This document shows, piece by piece, positions 34,076 through 46,485 of a stretch of DNA of 64,000 nt. The number at the start of each line of letters is the position of its first letter. The first letter of the stretch is position 1. The stretch comes from Bolinopsis microptera (Eukaryota; Ctenophora; Tentaculata; Lobata; Bolinopsidae): NCBI RefSeq assembly GCF_026151205.1, contig NC_087082.1, forward strand, positions 14,479,365-14,543,364. The letters are read 5' to 3'. A model generated the notes under the pieces. It had not been told where the DNA came from. It worked only from the letters and a program-made list of their open reading frames with translations, and made no database searches. Both the position numbers and the translations under genes were made by a program.

Positions 34076-34815
34076 TACTCTGTCTCCTGAACCCTGTACC
34101 GTATACTGTCTCCTGAACCCTGTACCGTATACTGTGTACTGAACCCTGGACCGTATACTGTGTACTGAACCCTGGACCGTATACTGTCTCCTGAACCCTG
34201 GACCGTATACTGTCTCCTGAACCCTGGACCGTATACTGTCTCCTGAACCCTGGACCGTATACTGTCTCCTGAACCCTGTACCGTATACTGTGTACTGAAC
34301 CCTGGACCGTATACTGTGTACTGAACCCTGGACCGTATACTGTGTACTGAACCCTGGACCGTATACTGTCTCCTGAACCCTGGACCGTATACTGTCTCCT
34401 GAACCCTGGACCGTATACTGTGTACTGAACCCTGGACCGTATACTGTCTCCTGAACCCTGGACCGTATACTGTCTCCTGAACCCTGGACCGTATACAGTC
34501 TCCTGAACCCTGGACCGTATACTGTGTACTGAACGTACGTGTACCGTACACCGTGTACTGAACGTACGTGTACCGTACACTGCGTACTGAACGTACGTGT
34601 ACCGTATACTGTGTACTGAACGTACGTGTACCGTACACTGCGTACTGAACGTACGTGTACCGTACACTGCGTACTGAACGTACGTGTACCGTACACCGTG
34701 TACTGAACGTACGTGTACCGTACACTGCGTACTGAACGTACGTGTACCGTACACTGCGTACTGAACGTACGTGTACCGTACACCGTGTACTGAACGTACG
34801 TGTACCGTACACCGT
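34076..34815. repeat. Compound 26-bp and 29-bp minisatellite
   Basis: The left part (to about 34530) uses a 26-bp unit with CTGAACCCTGGACCGTATAC, with TGTCTC and TGTGTA variants. The right part uses a 29-bp unit with CTGAACGTACGTGTACCGTA. Both are rich in GTAC and CGTACG palindromes. Long periodic open frames run on the minus strand in all three frames because the units lack stops there. None is credible as a gene. Confidence 0.95.
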
Positions 34816-35639
34816 GTCTCATGAAAACTCACGTCTCTTATTGTGTGGTCTAAGATTGCGTTGTATAAAAAGGACTAATGACCCTTAACCACTAACCAGC
34901 GGCCTTTACAAGTTAACCCAGACAGTATCTCCACGCTATAGGACGCCAATAATCCCCCTGCAATATCTGTGAAGGTGTTGCTACTGAAAGCAGACCCCCT
35001 GTGATCTGCGGTATATTACAACAAACACAGCACCGTTATACGTGTTATTTGTAGTATTATGTGTTGTTTGTAGTATTGTTTGTAACGGTTGTTTCATTGT
35101 CTAAACTCTATCAATTTGCACCGTCTCTCCGGCTGGATCCTTGAACTCTTGAAAGCGTACTAAAACTCATAATATAATACATCACAACAGCCATGCCGCA
35201 CTTTATTGTTCTCTTATAGTCTGTAAGTGTCTCTATTGAGGGTTGTGAGCGCTTGTAGCTCAATATTCTTTTGTTAACGTGTGTTAATTGGTGGACAAGC
35301 ATTTCAACCTCTATTTTGAGCCGCCAAATTATCACCTAAAGGTACCTTATTTACAGCTGGTTAAATAATGGGTTCTATTTACCACCTAGTTTATTAATAT
35401 AGTCTATCAATCATGTCAGCAGCTGGTATTAAGATGATCTTAAAATCTTGCAATTCGTTTACTAAATTGTCATGAAAATTAAACGTTACATCAAAACTTT
35501 AAATAAGTCGTTGTTTGACTATTTGAAGGGTGCCCCAAACTTCAGGTGAAAGTGATCAGTACCCCGTTATGTCCTATACCAATTAAAACGTGTAATTAAG
35601 CGTATGCCATATAGCAGTTGCCACAATATATCAGTTATA

Positions 35640-35760
35640 AGTTGCCACGTTGCCACAGTTACCAGGTTGCCACAGTTACCAGGTTGCCACAGTTACCAGG
35701 TTGCCACAGTTACCAGGTTGCCACAGTTACCAGGTTGCCACAGTTACCAGGTTGCCACAA
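35640..35760. repeat. 17-bp array CAGGTTGCCACAGTTAC between duplicated flanks
   Basis: Seven copies lie between two copies of ACAATATATCAGTTATAAGT (35623 and 35757), the same nested design as at 7284-7533 and 18366-18555. Confidence 0.92.
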
Positions 35761-36201
35761 TATATCAGTTATAAGTTGCGATCGTATACCCGACTTGTGC
35801 GGCCTCTTTTTGACAGCCATCCATCAGAAATCTCACTGTTGTTACGTGCTTTGTTAGCTCTAACAGAAGGTTTGAGCTACTAATACTGCATTTTTTAGCG
35901 TACTTAACGGACTTCTTATTGTAGGGTTTCTTTGTTGACGTACATTTCCGCGAACTGCTCCTAGTTTATACGATTTCTTATAGTCCCTGTGACGCTATTT
36001 TAGAACTTATTTTAAAGTTTTTGTTGTACTTTATAGTGAAAGTAGTAGATTAACGATATCACCAAAACTCGTTGTTATTTTAAGATAATGAGTCAGGTGT
36101 CACTGGGGAAGTGTGGTGTGGAGAGGGCAGTACTCCAGCACAGCTTCTGACAGCACGCTTTACTTGTCTCTATTTAAGCTCTAGTAGCTGCTAGAACTAT
36201 T

Positions 36202-37930
36202 TTATCTAGCTGCAATCAGTACCTGACATTCAGACTGCTCGGGTTGCTTGCGGAGTTTAACACACTTATCTAGCTGCAATCAGTACCTGACATTCAGACT
36301 GCTCGGGTTGCTTGCGGAGTTTAACACACTTATCTAGCTGCAATCAGTACCTGACATTCAGACTGCTTGGGTTGCTTGCGGAGTTTAACACACTTATCTA
36401 GCTGCAATCAGTACCTGACATTCAGACTGCTTGGGTTGCTTGCGGAGTTTAACACACTTATCTAGCTGCAATCAGTACCTGACATTCAGACTGCTTGGGT
36501 TGCTTGCGGAGATTATCACACTTATCTAGCTGCAATCAGTACCTGACAATCAGACTGCTTGGGTTGCTTGCGGAGTTTAACACACTTATCTAGCTGCAAT
36601 CAGTACCTGACAATCAGACTGCTTGGGTTGCTTGCGGAGTTTAACACACTTATCTAGCTGCAATCAGTACCTGACAATCAGACTGCTTGGGTTGCTTGCG
36701 GAGTTTAACACACTTATCTAGCTGCAATCAGTACCTGACAATCAGACTGCTTGGGTTGCTTGCGGAGTTTAACACACTTATCTAGCTGCAATCAGTACCT
36801 GACAATCAGACTGCTTGGGTTGCTTGCGGAGTTTAACACACTTATCTAGCTGCAATCAGTACCTGACAATCAGACTGCTTGGGTTGCTTGCGGAGTTTAA
36901 CACACTTATCTAGCTGCAATCAGTACCTGACATCCAGACTGCTTGGGTTGCTTGCGGAGTTTAACACACTTATCTAGCTGCAATCAGTACCTGACAATCA
37001 GACTGCTTGGGTTGCTTGCGGAGTTTATCACACTTCTGTAGCTGCAATCAGTACCTGACATTCAGACTGCTTGGGTTGCTTGCGGAGTTTAACACACTTA
37101 TCTAGCTGCAATCAGTACCTGACATTCAGACTGCTTGGGTTGCTTGCGGAGTTTGACACACTTATCTAGCTGCAATCAGTACCTGACATTCAGACTGCTC
37201 GGGTTGCTTGCGGAGTTTAACACACTTATCTAGCTGCAATCAGTACCTGACAATCAGACTGCTTGGGTTGCTTGCGGAGTTTAACACACTTATCTAGCTG
37301 CAATCAGTACCTGACAATCAGACTGCTTGCGGAGTTTAACACACTTATCTAGCTGCAATCAGTGCCTGACATTCAGACTGCTCGGGTTGCTTGCGGAGTT
37401 TAACACACTTATCTAGCTGCAATCAGTACCTGACAATCAGACTGCTTGGGTTGCTTGCGGAGTTTAACACACTTATCTAGCTGCAATCAGTACCTGACAA
37501 TCAGACTGCTTGGGTTGCTTGCGGAGTTTAACACACTTATCTAGCTGCAATCAGTACCTGACAATCAGACTGCTCGGGTTGCTTGCGGAGTTTAACACAC
37601 TTATCTAGCTGCAATCAGTACCTGACATTCAGACTGCTCGGGTTGCTTGCGGAGCTTAACACACTTATCTAGCTGCAATCAGTACCTGACAATCAGACTG
37701 CTCGGGTTGCTTGCGGAGTTTAACACACTTATCTAGCTGCAATCAGTACCTGACAATCAGACTGCTTGGGTTGCTTGCGGAGTTTAACACACTTATCTAG
37801 CTGCAATCAGTACCTGACAATCAGACTGCTTGGGTTGCTTGCGGAGTTTAACACACTTATCTAGCTGCAATCAGTACCTGACATTCAGACTGCTCGGGTT
37901 GCTTGCGGAGTTTATCACACTTCTGTAGCT
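36202..37930. repeat. 64-bp minisatellite, about 27 copies, with an orphan copy at 39026
   Basis: The unit contains TTATCTAGCTGCAATCAGTA and GCTTGGGTTGCTTGCGGAGT. Variants (ATTCAG/AATCAG, CTCGGG/CTTGGG) recur in mixed order. One copy near 37325 lacks a 10-bp segment. A single copy lies 1.1 kb further right at about 39026-39086. Confidence 0.96.
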
Positions 37931-37984
37931 GAGTATCTGTTGTAGGTTCTCACTTCTTAGTTGCTAATTATAATTTTCTTACTG

Positions 37985-38143
37985 TAGTGCCCAAAGTTGC
38001 TATTTTATATGTTTAAACTTTATAATTACTAGCAGGAACCCGTCTTACCCTAAAGTGGTGTCAAGACTCGAGAGACTAAAATAATTATTACCTATTTAAT
38101 TCGCGTTTTTGACACCACTTGAGAGTCCAAATTTTGGGCACTA
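37985..38143. mobile_element. Nested inverted repeat (MITE-like)
   Basis: The outer arms TAGTGCCCAAAGT and ATTTTGGGCACTA pair, and so do the inner arms AAGTGGTGTCAAG and TTTGACACCACTT. The length of about 160 bp suits a small MITE. Confidence 0.5.
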
Positions 38144-38298
38144 AAATTCTTATTCCTTGGCCAATTTTTTATTTTTTCATGCTGATTCGAAGGCCATTAA
38201 AGCATTTGACCCAGTCAAAAAAGTTTCAGTTGTATATCTTTTACGGTTTTTGCGGAAAGTCGCGTTAAAGTTGATGCCGTTGTGTCAGTAAAATGGCA

Positions 38299-38365
38299 CG
38301 GATATATACACATATATATATATATATCGTCTCGCTATATATATAGTAAGATATTAATATATATT
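38299..38365. repeat. TA-rich microsatellite
   Basis: Runs of (TA)n are interrupted by CGTCTCGC, making an imperfect AT palindrome. Confidence 0.8.
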
Positions 38366-39025
38366 TTACAATTATGTACTACTAGTACTACTAGAACTTA
38401 AAAGCTAGCTCATAATAGTAGCTCACTTTCACTATATAGTATATTCCAGTTTTTCAGTACCTCAAGGGTTTGTGCTCTTCCCTTCACAGTCACTGTTTAC
38501 TAAACAATGTTTACCCCTGCAATTTGTCCTTTACCGAATACCGATCTAAAAAACACTTAAGTTAAAAGTAAACTTAAAAGGTTTTGTAAGAATTAATAAG
38601 CTACAAAAGTGAGTAAACACAGTCTTAATTGCGTTTCGAAGGGCCAGAAGTCTTGAAAAATAATATGTGGAGACGTGGAATGTTCACCTAATTCTACGCA
38701 CGATAAAAGGTTCCACGTTTAGTTATTATATTTCAATACTGAAAGTTTTCTTTGTTTCTCATGCACATTTCTATACGTCTACAAAACTAACAAAATGAGC
38801 CGTATTTAATTTCCGTCTGAGAAAACTTATCCGGTTTTTGTGACTAGCCTGTTATATTTGTCAAGAATTAGGCTTGCTTCAACAGCTTCAGATGCGTGTG
38901 CCAAGTTTTAGAGATGACAAGTCAGTGTTTTATACTTGGCGTCACGTGACAGGTCAGTGTTTTACTCGGTGCTAAGAATGAACACAAAGCATGTCTAGAG
39001 GTAGAAACAATTAAGATAGATATAA

Positions 39026-39086
39026 TATCAACATACAATCAGTACCTGACAATCAGACTGCTCGGGTTGCTTGCGGAGTTTAACAT
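39026..39086. repeat. Orphan copy of the 64-bp unit
   Basis: CAATCAGTACCTGACAATCA through TTGCGGAGTTTAACA matches the array at 36202-37930 closely. It is separated from it by 1.1 kb of unrelated sequence. Confidence 0.9.
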
Positions 39087-39211
39087 ACCGTGTTCAACTG
39101 TACTGCAAGTGTTGAGTTATTGGAATGTCACTGGGGGGTACAGTAACAGGTATTGACACTGAAACGCGTAAAGTTTTACTCTTTGTGGTGATCACATCAC
39201 ACGTGACACGT

Positions 39212-40974
39212 CTGTCTTTATTGCAGCACACTGTGACACAGCTGCTCACTTGTCTCTGTCTTTATTGCAGCACACTGTGACACAGCTGCTCACTTGTCTC
39301 TGTCTTTATTGCAGCACACTGTGACACAGCTGCTCACTTGTCTCTGTCTTTATTGCAGCACACTGTGACACAGCTGCTCACTTGTCTCTGTCTTTATTGC
39401 AGCACACTGTGACACAGCTGCTCACTTGTCTCTGTCTTTATTGCAGCACACTGTGACACAGCTGCTCACTTGTCTCTGTCTTTATTGCAGCACACTGTGA
39501 CACAGCTGCTCACTTGTCTCTGTCTTTATTGCAGCACACTGTGACACAGCTGCTCACTTGTCTCTGTCTTTATTGCAGCACACTGCGACACAGCTGCTCA
39601 CTTGTCTCTGTCTTTATTGCAGCACACTGTGACACAGCTGCTCACTTGTCTCTGTCTTTATTGCAGCACACTGTGACACAGCTGCTCACTTGTCTCTGTC
39701 TTTATTGCAGCACACTGTGACACAGCTGCTCACTTGTCTCTGTCTTTATTGCAGCACACTGTGACACAGCTGCTCACTTGTCTCTGTCTTTATTGCAGCA
39801 CACTGTGACACAGCTGCTCACTTGTCTCTGTCTTTATTGCAGCACACTGTGACACAGCTGCTCACTTGTCTCTGTCTTTATTGCAGCACACTGTGACACA
39901 GCTGCTCACTTGTCTCTGTCTTTATTGCAGCACACTGTGACACAGCTGCTCACTTGTCTCTGTCTTTATTGCAGCACACTGTGACACAGCTGCTCACTTG
40001 TCTCTGTCTTTATTGCAGCACACTGTGACACAGCTGCTCACTTGTCTCTGTCTTTATTGCAGCACACTGTGACACAGCTGCTCACTTGTCTCTGTCTTTA
40101 TTGCAGCACACTGTGACACAGCTGCTCACTTGTCTCTGTCTTTATTGCAGCACACTGTGACACAGCTGCTCACTTGTCTCTGTCTTTATTGCAGCACACT
40201 GTGACACAGCTGCTCACTTGTCTCTGTCTTTATTGCAGCACACTGTGACACAGCTGCTCACTTGTCTCTGTCTTTATTGCAGCACACTGTGACACAGCTG
40301 CTCACTTGTCTCTGTCTTTATTGCAGCACACTGTGACACAGCTGCTCACTTGTCTCTGTCTTTATTGCAGCACACTGTGACACAGCTGCTCACTTGTCTC
40401 TGTCTTTATTGCAGCACACTGTGACACAGCTGCTCACTTGTCTCTGTCTTTATTGCAGCACACTGTGACACAGCTGCTCACTTGTCTCTGTCTTTATTGC
40501 AGCACACTGTGACACAGCTGCTCACTTGTCTCTGTCTTTATTGCAGCACACTGTGACACAGCTGCTCACTTGTCTCTGTCTTTATTGCAGCACACTGTGA
40601 CACAGCTGCTCACTTGTCTCTGTCTTTATTGCAGCACACTGTGACACAGCTGCTCACTTGTCTCTGTCTTTATTGCAGCACACTGTGACACAGCTGCTCA
40701 CTTGTCTCTGTCTTTATTGCAGCACACTGTGACACAGCTGCTCACTTGTCTCTGTCTTTATTGCAGCACACTGTGACACAGCTGCTCACTTGTCTCTGTC
40801 TTTATTGCAGCACACTGTGACACAGCTGCTCACTTGTCTCTGTCTTTATTGCAGCACACTGTGACACAGCTGCTCACTTGTCTCTGTCTTTATTGCAGCA
40901 CACTGTGACACAGCTGCTCACTTGTCTCTGTCTTTATTGCAGCACACTGTGACACAGCTGCTCACTTGTCTCTG
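39212..40974. repeat. 44-bp minisatellite, about 40 nearly identical copies with acceptor-like units
   Basis: Each unit reads TGTCTCTGTCTTTATTGCAG followed by CACACTGTGACACAGCTGCT and CACT. I noticed one variant base (CACTGCGAC near 39584) over 1.76 kb, which suggests very recent expansion or homogenisation. The polypyrimidine tract plus TTTATTGCAG|C would score as a strong 3' splice site in every copy. The frame after the last copy has no donor that I recognise. Confidence 0.97.
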
Positions 40975-41520
40975 CCAGTTTTCACTTCATTGGAAACTCC
41001 CTCGACTCTTAGTGAATTCACCATGTTACGTTACACCGCAGTAACAGGTGCCTCGTTCTATCCACATTATCCCAAGACGGCACCATTATTTTTATTTTAA
41101 CGTCTCCTCTTGTTATAATTTCTTCAGATAAAGTACTGTTAGTTATTACCGAGCACGAGGCACATGGTAGTTTGCTTTATCAGCGTAAAGTGCTTTGTTA
41201 GTTCTCTAGTTTTCAGTTATCTAGTAACTATTCGAGGCCCTGAGGGAGAGAGCAGTGGAACTAGCTGTTTAGTCACGGAATCTCACGGGTTTATGAAACT
41301 CTCGTATGAATGTGAACATGTCCCAGTGACTATATCATGACTACATAATATGTAGTCATATGTAATTATAACATAATAATTCATAATCTACATGTTGTAT
41401 TGAACGTGTGGCCGAGTCCACGATATCTTTTCATTATTCTACGCTTTAATTTCAGATCTCCATGTGGTTCTGTTTACCATGCCCAAAGTTCATTGTCAGT
41501 GCGTCCGTTTGTTTGTAATT

Positions 41521-42180
41521 GTCAGTGTGTCCGTACGTTTGTCAGTGTGTCCGTACGTTTGTCAGTGTGTCCGTACGTTTGTCAGTGTGTCCGTATGTTT
41601 GTCAATGTGTCCGTACGTTTGTCAGTGTGTCCGTATGTTTGTCAATGTGTCCGTACGTTTGTCAGTGTGTCCGTACGTTTGTCAGTGTGTCCGTATGTTT
41701 GTCAGTGTGTCCGTATGTTTGTCAATGTGTCCGTACGTTTGTCAGTGTGTCCGTACGTTTGTCAGTGTGTCCGTATGTTTGTCAATGTGTCTGTACGTTT
41801 GTCAGTGTGTCCGTACGTTTGTCAGTGTGTCCGTATGTTTGTCAGTGTGTCCGTACGTTTGTCAGTGTGTCCGTACGTTTTTCAGTGTGTCTGTATGTTT
41901 GTCAGTGTGTCCGTACGTTTGTCAGTGTGTCCGTACGTTCGTCAGTGTGTCCGTACGTTTGTCAGTGTGTCCGTATGTTTGCCAATGTGTCCGTATGTTT
42001 GTCAATGTGTCCGTACGTTTGTCAGTGTGTCCGTACGTTTGTCAGTATGTCCGTATGTTTGTCAGTGTGTCCGTATGTTTGTCAGTGTGTCCGTATGTTT
42101 GTCAGTGTGTCCGTACGTTTGTCAGTGTGTCCGTATGTTTGTCAGTGTGTCCGTATGTTTGTCAGTGTGTCCGTATGTTT
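41521..42180. repeat. 20-bp GTCAGTGTGTCCGTACGTTT array, about 33 copies
   Basis: The unit has ACG/ATG and CAG/CAA variants. Because 20 is not a multiple of three and the plus strand lacks stops in all frames, three long open frames of CVRTFVSVS type appear. I consider them artefacts. Confidence 0.96.
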
Positions 42181-44579
42181 TTCCGCGGAAAAACACGTGC
42201 GTCCGCAGGTGTGGTAGTCAGTCCGTCTTTGCGTAACTCGCTTTTGTGCTGTTCTCGTCGACCATCCTGCGTTTATAGAGCCAGCATGAATCACTGATAA
42301 TTGTGAATCTAAATGTTAATTTTGCGACATTGTGTTAGCGTCACATGAATAAACGTTATTGTTTTTTACAAAAGAAAGTTAATTTATAAATTATATGTAA
42401 TATAATAATAAATTATAAGTTAATTTATAAGGTATGATCAGTTTCGAACGTGATGATATAAATTAACATTTGATAACAGATCCACACTGATCGTGATCCT
42501 TCCTGAATGTTCCTACTCAAAGTCCACAAAGCCCCCAGAAGTACGATTATAGGGATATGAAATCAGTCGACTGAGACTCTGTGTTTAAACTCTAATCTCC
42601 TCTGCTACATGATTATGTTTCAGCAGCTCAATTAAGAGGTTATTATCTATACAGGACACAGTACTCAGTATTTACGTCTTCAGTTTACAAGTCAGTGAAA
42701 CACAAACATACTATGTGGGGGGACTACAGACCCCCTCAAAGTCCTTTTCAACGTTACTGCCAGGTTAAATAGCACTCAATAAATGTAATAGATTTGTAGT
42801 GTTGTAATTAGTTTAAAACCTGCTTGAGGTCGGGGTTGTGTTACCTGCGGGCCGTCGGACGGGCTTGAACATACTCTATTCTAATTAACGTTAATCAGAT
42901 TGTTAAATTTGATTAGACAGTTGTTAATTAGACAGTACAGTGCAGCTTGAGCTGTCTCTCGACATTCTCCTGTTCTGTTGAGACTTGAAATATTCGAGTC
43001 CCTTTGTGCTGTACTCTTACTGCGTTACGAATTTGTCTTTGTGCGTACGAGGCTGCGACAAAATGCGAATATTTTATATTTCTACTTATCTTTACTTATT
43101 CCGAATATGCCTATTCTTTCTTTGGTTATAATACAGTCGAACCTTCATATCATAACATAAAGGTGTTACTGTAGTTCTAATTTATCGATTTTAATGTGTT
43201 CAATATTTGTCCGCTCCTACGTTTTTTAAATTTATTGATTAATAATCGTGAGTTCGAGAGTTACGGAGCATTGAAACCCCGAAAGTACACATCGTCAGAT
43301 AACTTAGTTTTCGTTGTCAGACTGAGACGCACGTTACAGTAATAGGTACTATAATAAATTAGTCATCATCAGAAATGCGACATTTCAGTTATGAACCGAA
43401 TGGGAAACAACACGATATGTCCTTAATGATTAATGTGGAATTCTTCAAATTTCTCTTTATAGTTTGTCGGGGATGTTTTCCGGCTAAAAATCTACACCAA
43501 AATAATTGACTTGAGTGTCTTGGAACACCGGCCCTTCCCATGTTATCAACTATCAAGCACTGGAATCCAGTACAAGTTGATCAAAGATGTTACAAATCTG
43601 AGCAATTGTTACATTATAATGTCCGATGTGCATTGTGTAATGCTATACCTGGTATTCGATGGAATCTAGTTCGTCATCATTGATTTTCACATTATTGATA
43701 TTCGGCATTTACTGCGATATTTTCAATTTACCGACCATTACTATTATAAAACAATTAATAAATTTGATTGTTTTACGAATCTTGCGGGACTAGCTGACGT
43801 TGTCTATTATAAATGAAATATGCACAATGGCATCTATTCGAGAAACATCGCTTTAAAAAAGTAATCCCAATCACCTGACTTCCTCAGGCGGGGACCAGTC
43901 AAAGAACAATTAAATGATATTTTCAAAAGATAATTACTTTTCTTTGAATATGATATATATCCGCAATATGGCACAACGATAGAAAAGTTGGTTTCATTTC
44001 TGCCGTATCGAAGTTATTTAGTTGTGTTGGTCGCCACAAAGAAACGGTCTGTCGCTACCGATGTGTTACAGCTTTTTTAATGATATATCATATCTATATC
44101 ATGTTCTCAAAAAGGATTTGATTCAAATTTGTTTTTCATGAAAATCATCCGGAAAGCTTGCAATTAAGTAAAATATAGTAGTTAATTAATATGCACCATA
44201 TTGATTATTGCGAACTTTAGCTTGTGAGCCTAATTCTGAATACAGCGACAATTCTTTACCTCTGTTTATCATTGACTCTGAGCCTGCATTATGATCATTA
44301 TGATGATCTGATTAAGTTTATATCTTGCTGACAGTTTTCAATCCCGTTCTATCCGGATATTACCAGTCGGTAATACGAGTAATGCGAGTAATGCGAGTGT
44401 CTGTAATAAGTACAGACAGTCTCAAACCTGCACTAAGCATTAGTGTCTAGCTCTTGTTTCTATTTTATAGGATTACAGTAGAGGTGTCATTCCTCCCAAA
44501 TTACAGTTTATTCTACTAAATTACTGTACAACTTTGTCAAGGTGCTTGTCTCTAGTCCTTACTTCCTGGTGACTTACCC

Positions 44580-44812
44580 TGCTGTAACCATGGTAACCTC
44601 TTAATTGTGTCACTGTAACCATGGTTACCTCTTAATTCTATCACTGTAACCATGGTTACCTCTTAATTCTATCACTGTAACCATGGTAACCGGCGACCGT
44701 CCTTTCTAACTTTATATTTCTGTCTGCAGTTACTTGCTGATGATTGCAGACAGTGACGGGGGTTACCATGGTTACAGCGATAGAGTTAAGGGGTTACCAT
44801 GGTTACAGTGAC
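44580..44812. repeat. Tandem GTAACCATGGTTAC repeats followed by inverted copies
   Basis: Four direct copies of a 34-bp unit centred on the palindrome TGTAACCATGGTTACCTC are followed, after about 65 bp, by two copies in inverted orientation. The block can fold into a long cruciform. Confidence 0.8.
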
Positions 44813-45853
44813 AGAGCAAGAAGGAGTGGTTGGTTCTTTGTAAAGGACACCATCTCTGGAGTTGTTACGTTCTATCTTTTTTAGCCTTCTCGTTAGCTCT
44901 GTTTACTTTCTAACTTCTATCTGAAACATTGCAGAGTCCACTTATAGAAAATTATTGTTATTGTTTCAGTTTAGTCATGTCCCTCTATCATGCTCTTATG
45001 AGGTTATTTGTTACACAGAACGTTATATTGGGGTTCTAAAAAATGAGTGATGCTCTTTGTTGAGAATATTGTATACTATTATTACTTGCTGACACCATGT
45101 TATAGTTGTTACATTGTACAAGATCTAGCGATAGAGAAACACTGGGGTTTCTAAAAATAGTACGTGTCCTCCATATTTAGAATTGGAGCCTCACCAGTCG
45201 ACCACTTTATTTTTGGAGTTATTGTTGCCGCCTCCACATTTGAAGCTATTTGCTATGTATGTCATAACCTCACCATTACTAAATACTTAAATAATATGCA
45301 ACTTTTATACGAGTAATTAAGGTACGAAAACGGGAAATCTACTCTAATTTATGAATAAAAGATTTACTATTTATGTTCTTTTGCTTTGTCCTAAAATAAG
45401 TGTAGTGTAGTAATTCTGGTGCCTGGTGGCTTTAAATAGATTATAGATGCACTGTAACTACAAAATGAGTTTGTTATAAGTTTAGCTTAGTTTTGGTCAT
45501 CTTAGATGCAATAATGGACAATGATGGAGCGAAGGCTGATAATTCAAATTAGATTGAAACATTACTGAGATTCTGCTAACTGTGCGATTTTCTACTGATT
45601 CTACTGATGTTCATTGGCAACAGTATGTACCACACCGCTTCTTCGTGTTAATTATACCAATTTCAGACCCTCTCAATCCCTTCAAATATATCTGGTTGTA
45701 TATAATATGGTAGATACAATTACAGCTGTACCCACAACTAATCTCGAACCGATTCATAGTGCACGCACCCTTGGGAGTCGAGCTTGCTCGTTGATTATTA
45801 CTTTAGTAGATTATCGTGTGCTAATACTACATTCACATCACTACTCAACGATA

Positions 45854-45877
45854 CCCCCCCCCCCCCCCCCCCCCCCC
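45854..45877. repeat. Poly-C run of 24
   Basis: Uninterrupted Cs; a likely site of length variation and assembly error. A second, shorter run lies near 47488. Confidence 0.85.
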
Positions 45878-46380
45878 TATTACATTAACAGCTGATGAAA
45901 TTTAAATACTGCCATTAAAGTTACTGTAGATAATTTTAATACACTACTTTACGAGCGGTGTACAGTGTTTAATAAAATGTGGTCACATTGTTCTCTCTGG
46001 TCTCTCTATACTTCTATCAGGAACTTTAGAGTCTTTAAAGCATCCCTGTAGTCTCTCTGTAGTCTCTCTGTAGTCCCGAACGGGGCAAGACCTTACTTTT
46101 TTTCTTAAGCGGACTCCGTTTCGGCGGAATTGGTATGTAATCACACTGACCCGCTTATTGCTTTATGCGTATAATATAGCAATAAATATGTAAATATTAA
46201 CGTGTGTTAATAATGTTATAATAATAAAGGGGCTGCATTGTGATGCATCGTTAGAGATGCTCTTTGTTGATAATATTATACTACTATTTAGTACTATCAC
46301 TAATATACTTACTGGCACCCTGTTATAGTTAGATAGTTGTGTATATCAGTATTCAGTACAACCCTTTGTTCGCACTATTT

Positions 46381-46485
46381 AGTGCGGGTTTATTTGGCGT
46401 TAAGTGCGGGTTTATTTGGCGTTAAGTGCGGGTTTATTTGGCGTTCAGTGCGGTTTTATTTGGCGTTCAGTGCGGGTTTAGCTGC
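46381..46485. repeat. 22-bp repeat AGTGCGGGTTTATTTGGCGT, 4-5 copies
   Basis: Spacing is 22 bp, with GCGTTAAG and GCGTTCAG variants. A periodic open frame crosses it without exon signals. Confidence 0.88.

Noticed and set aside
33968..34832. 252-284-codon minus-strand frames (VHVRSVRSVRYTYVQY type)
   Set aside because: All three minus frames are open over the 26/29-bp array. They show pure periodicity and no independent support.
41400..42297. Three plus-strand frames of 232-278 codons (SVCPYVCQCVRTF type)
   Set aside because: A 20-bp repeat with no stops gives open frames in all three phases, so this is an artefact.
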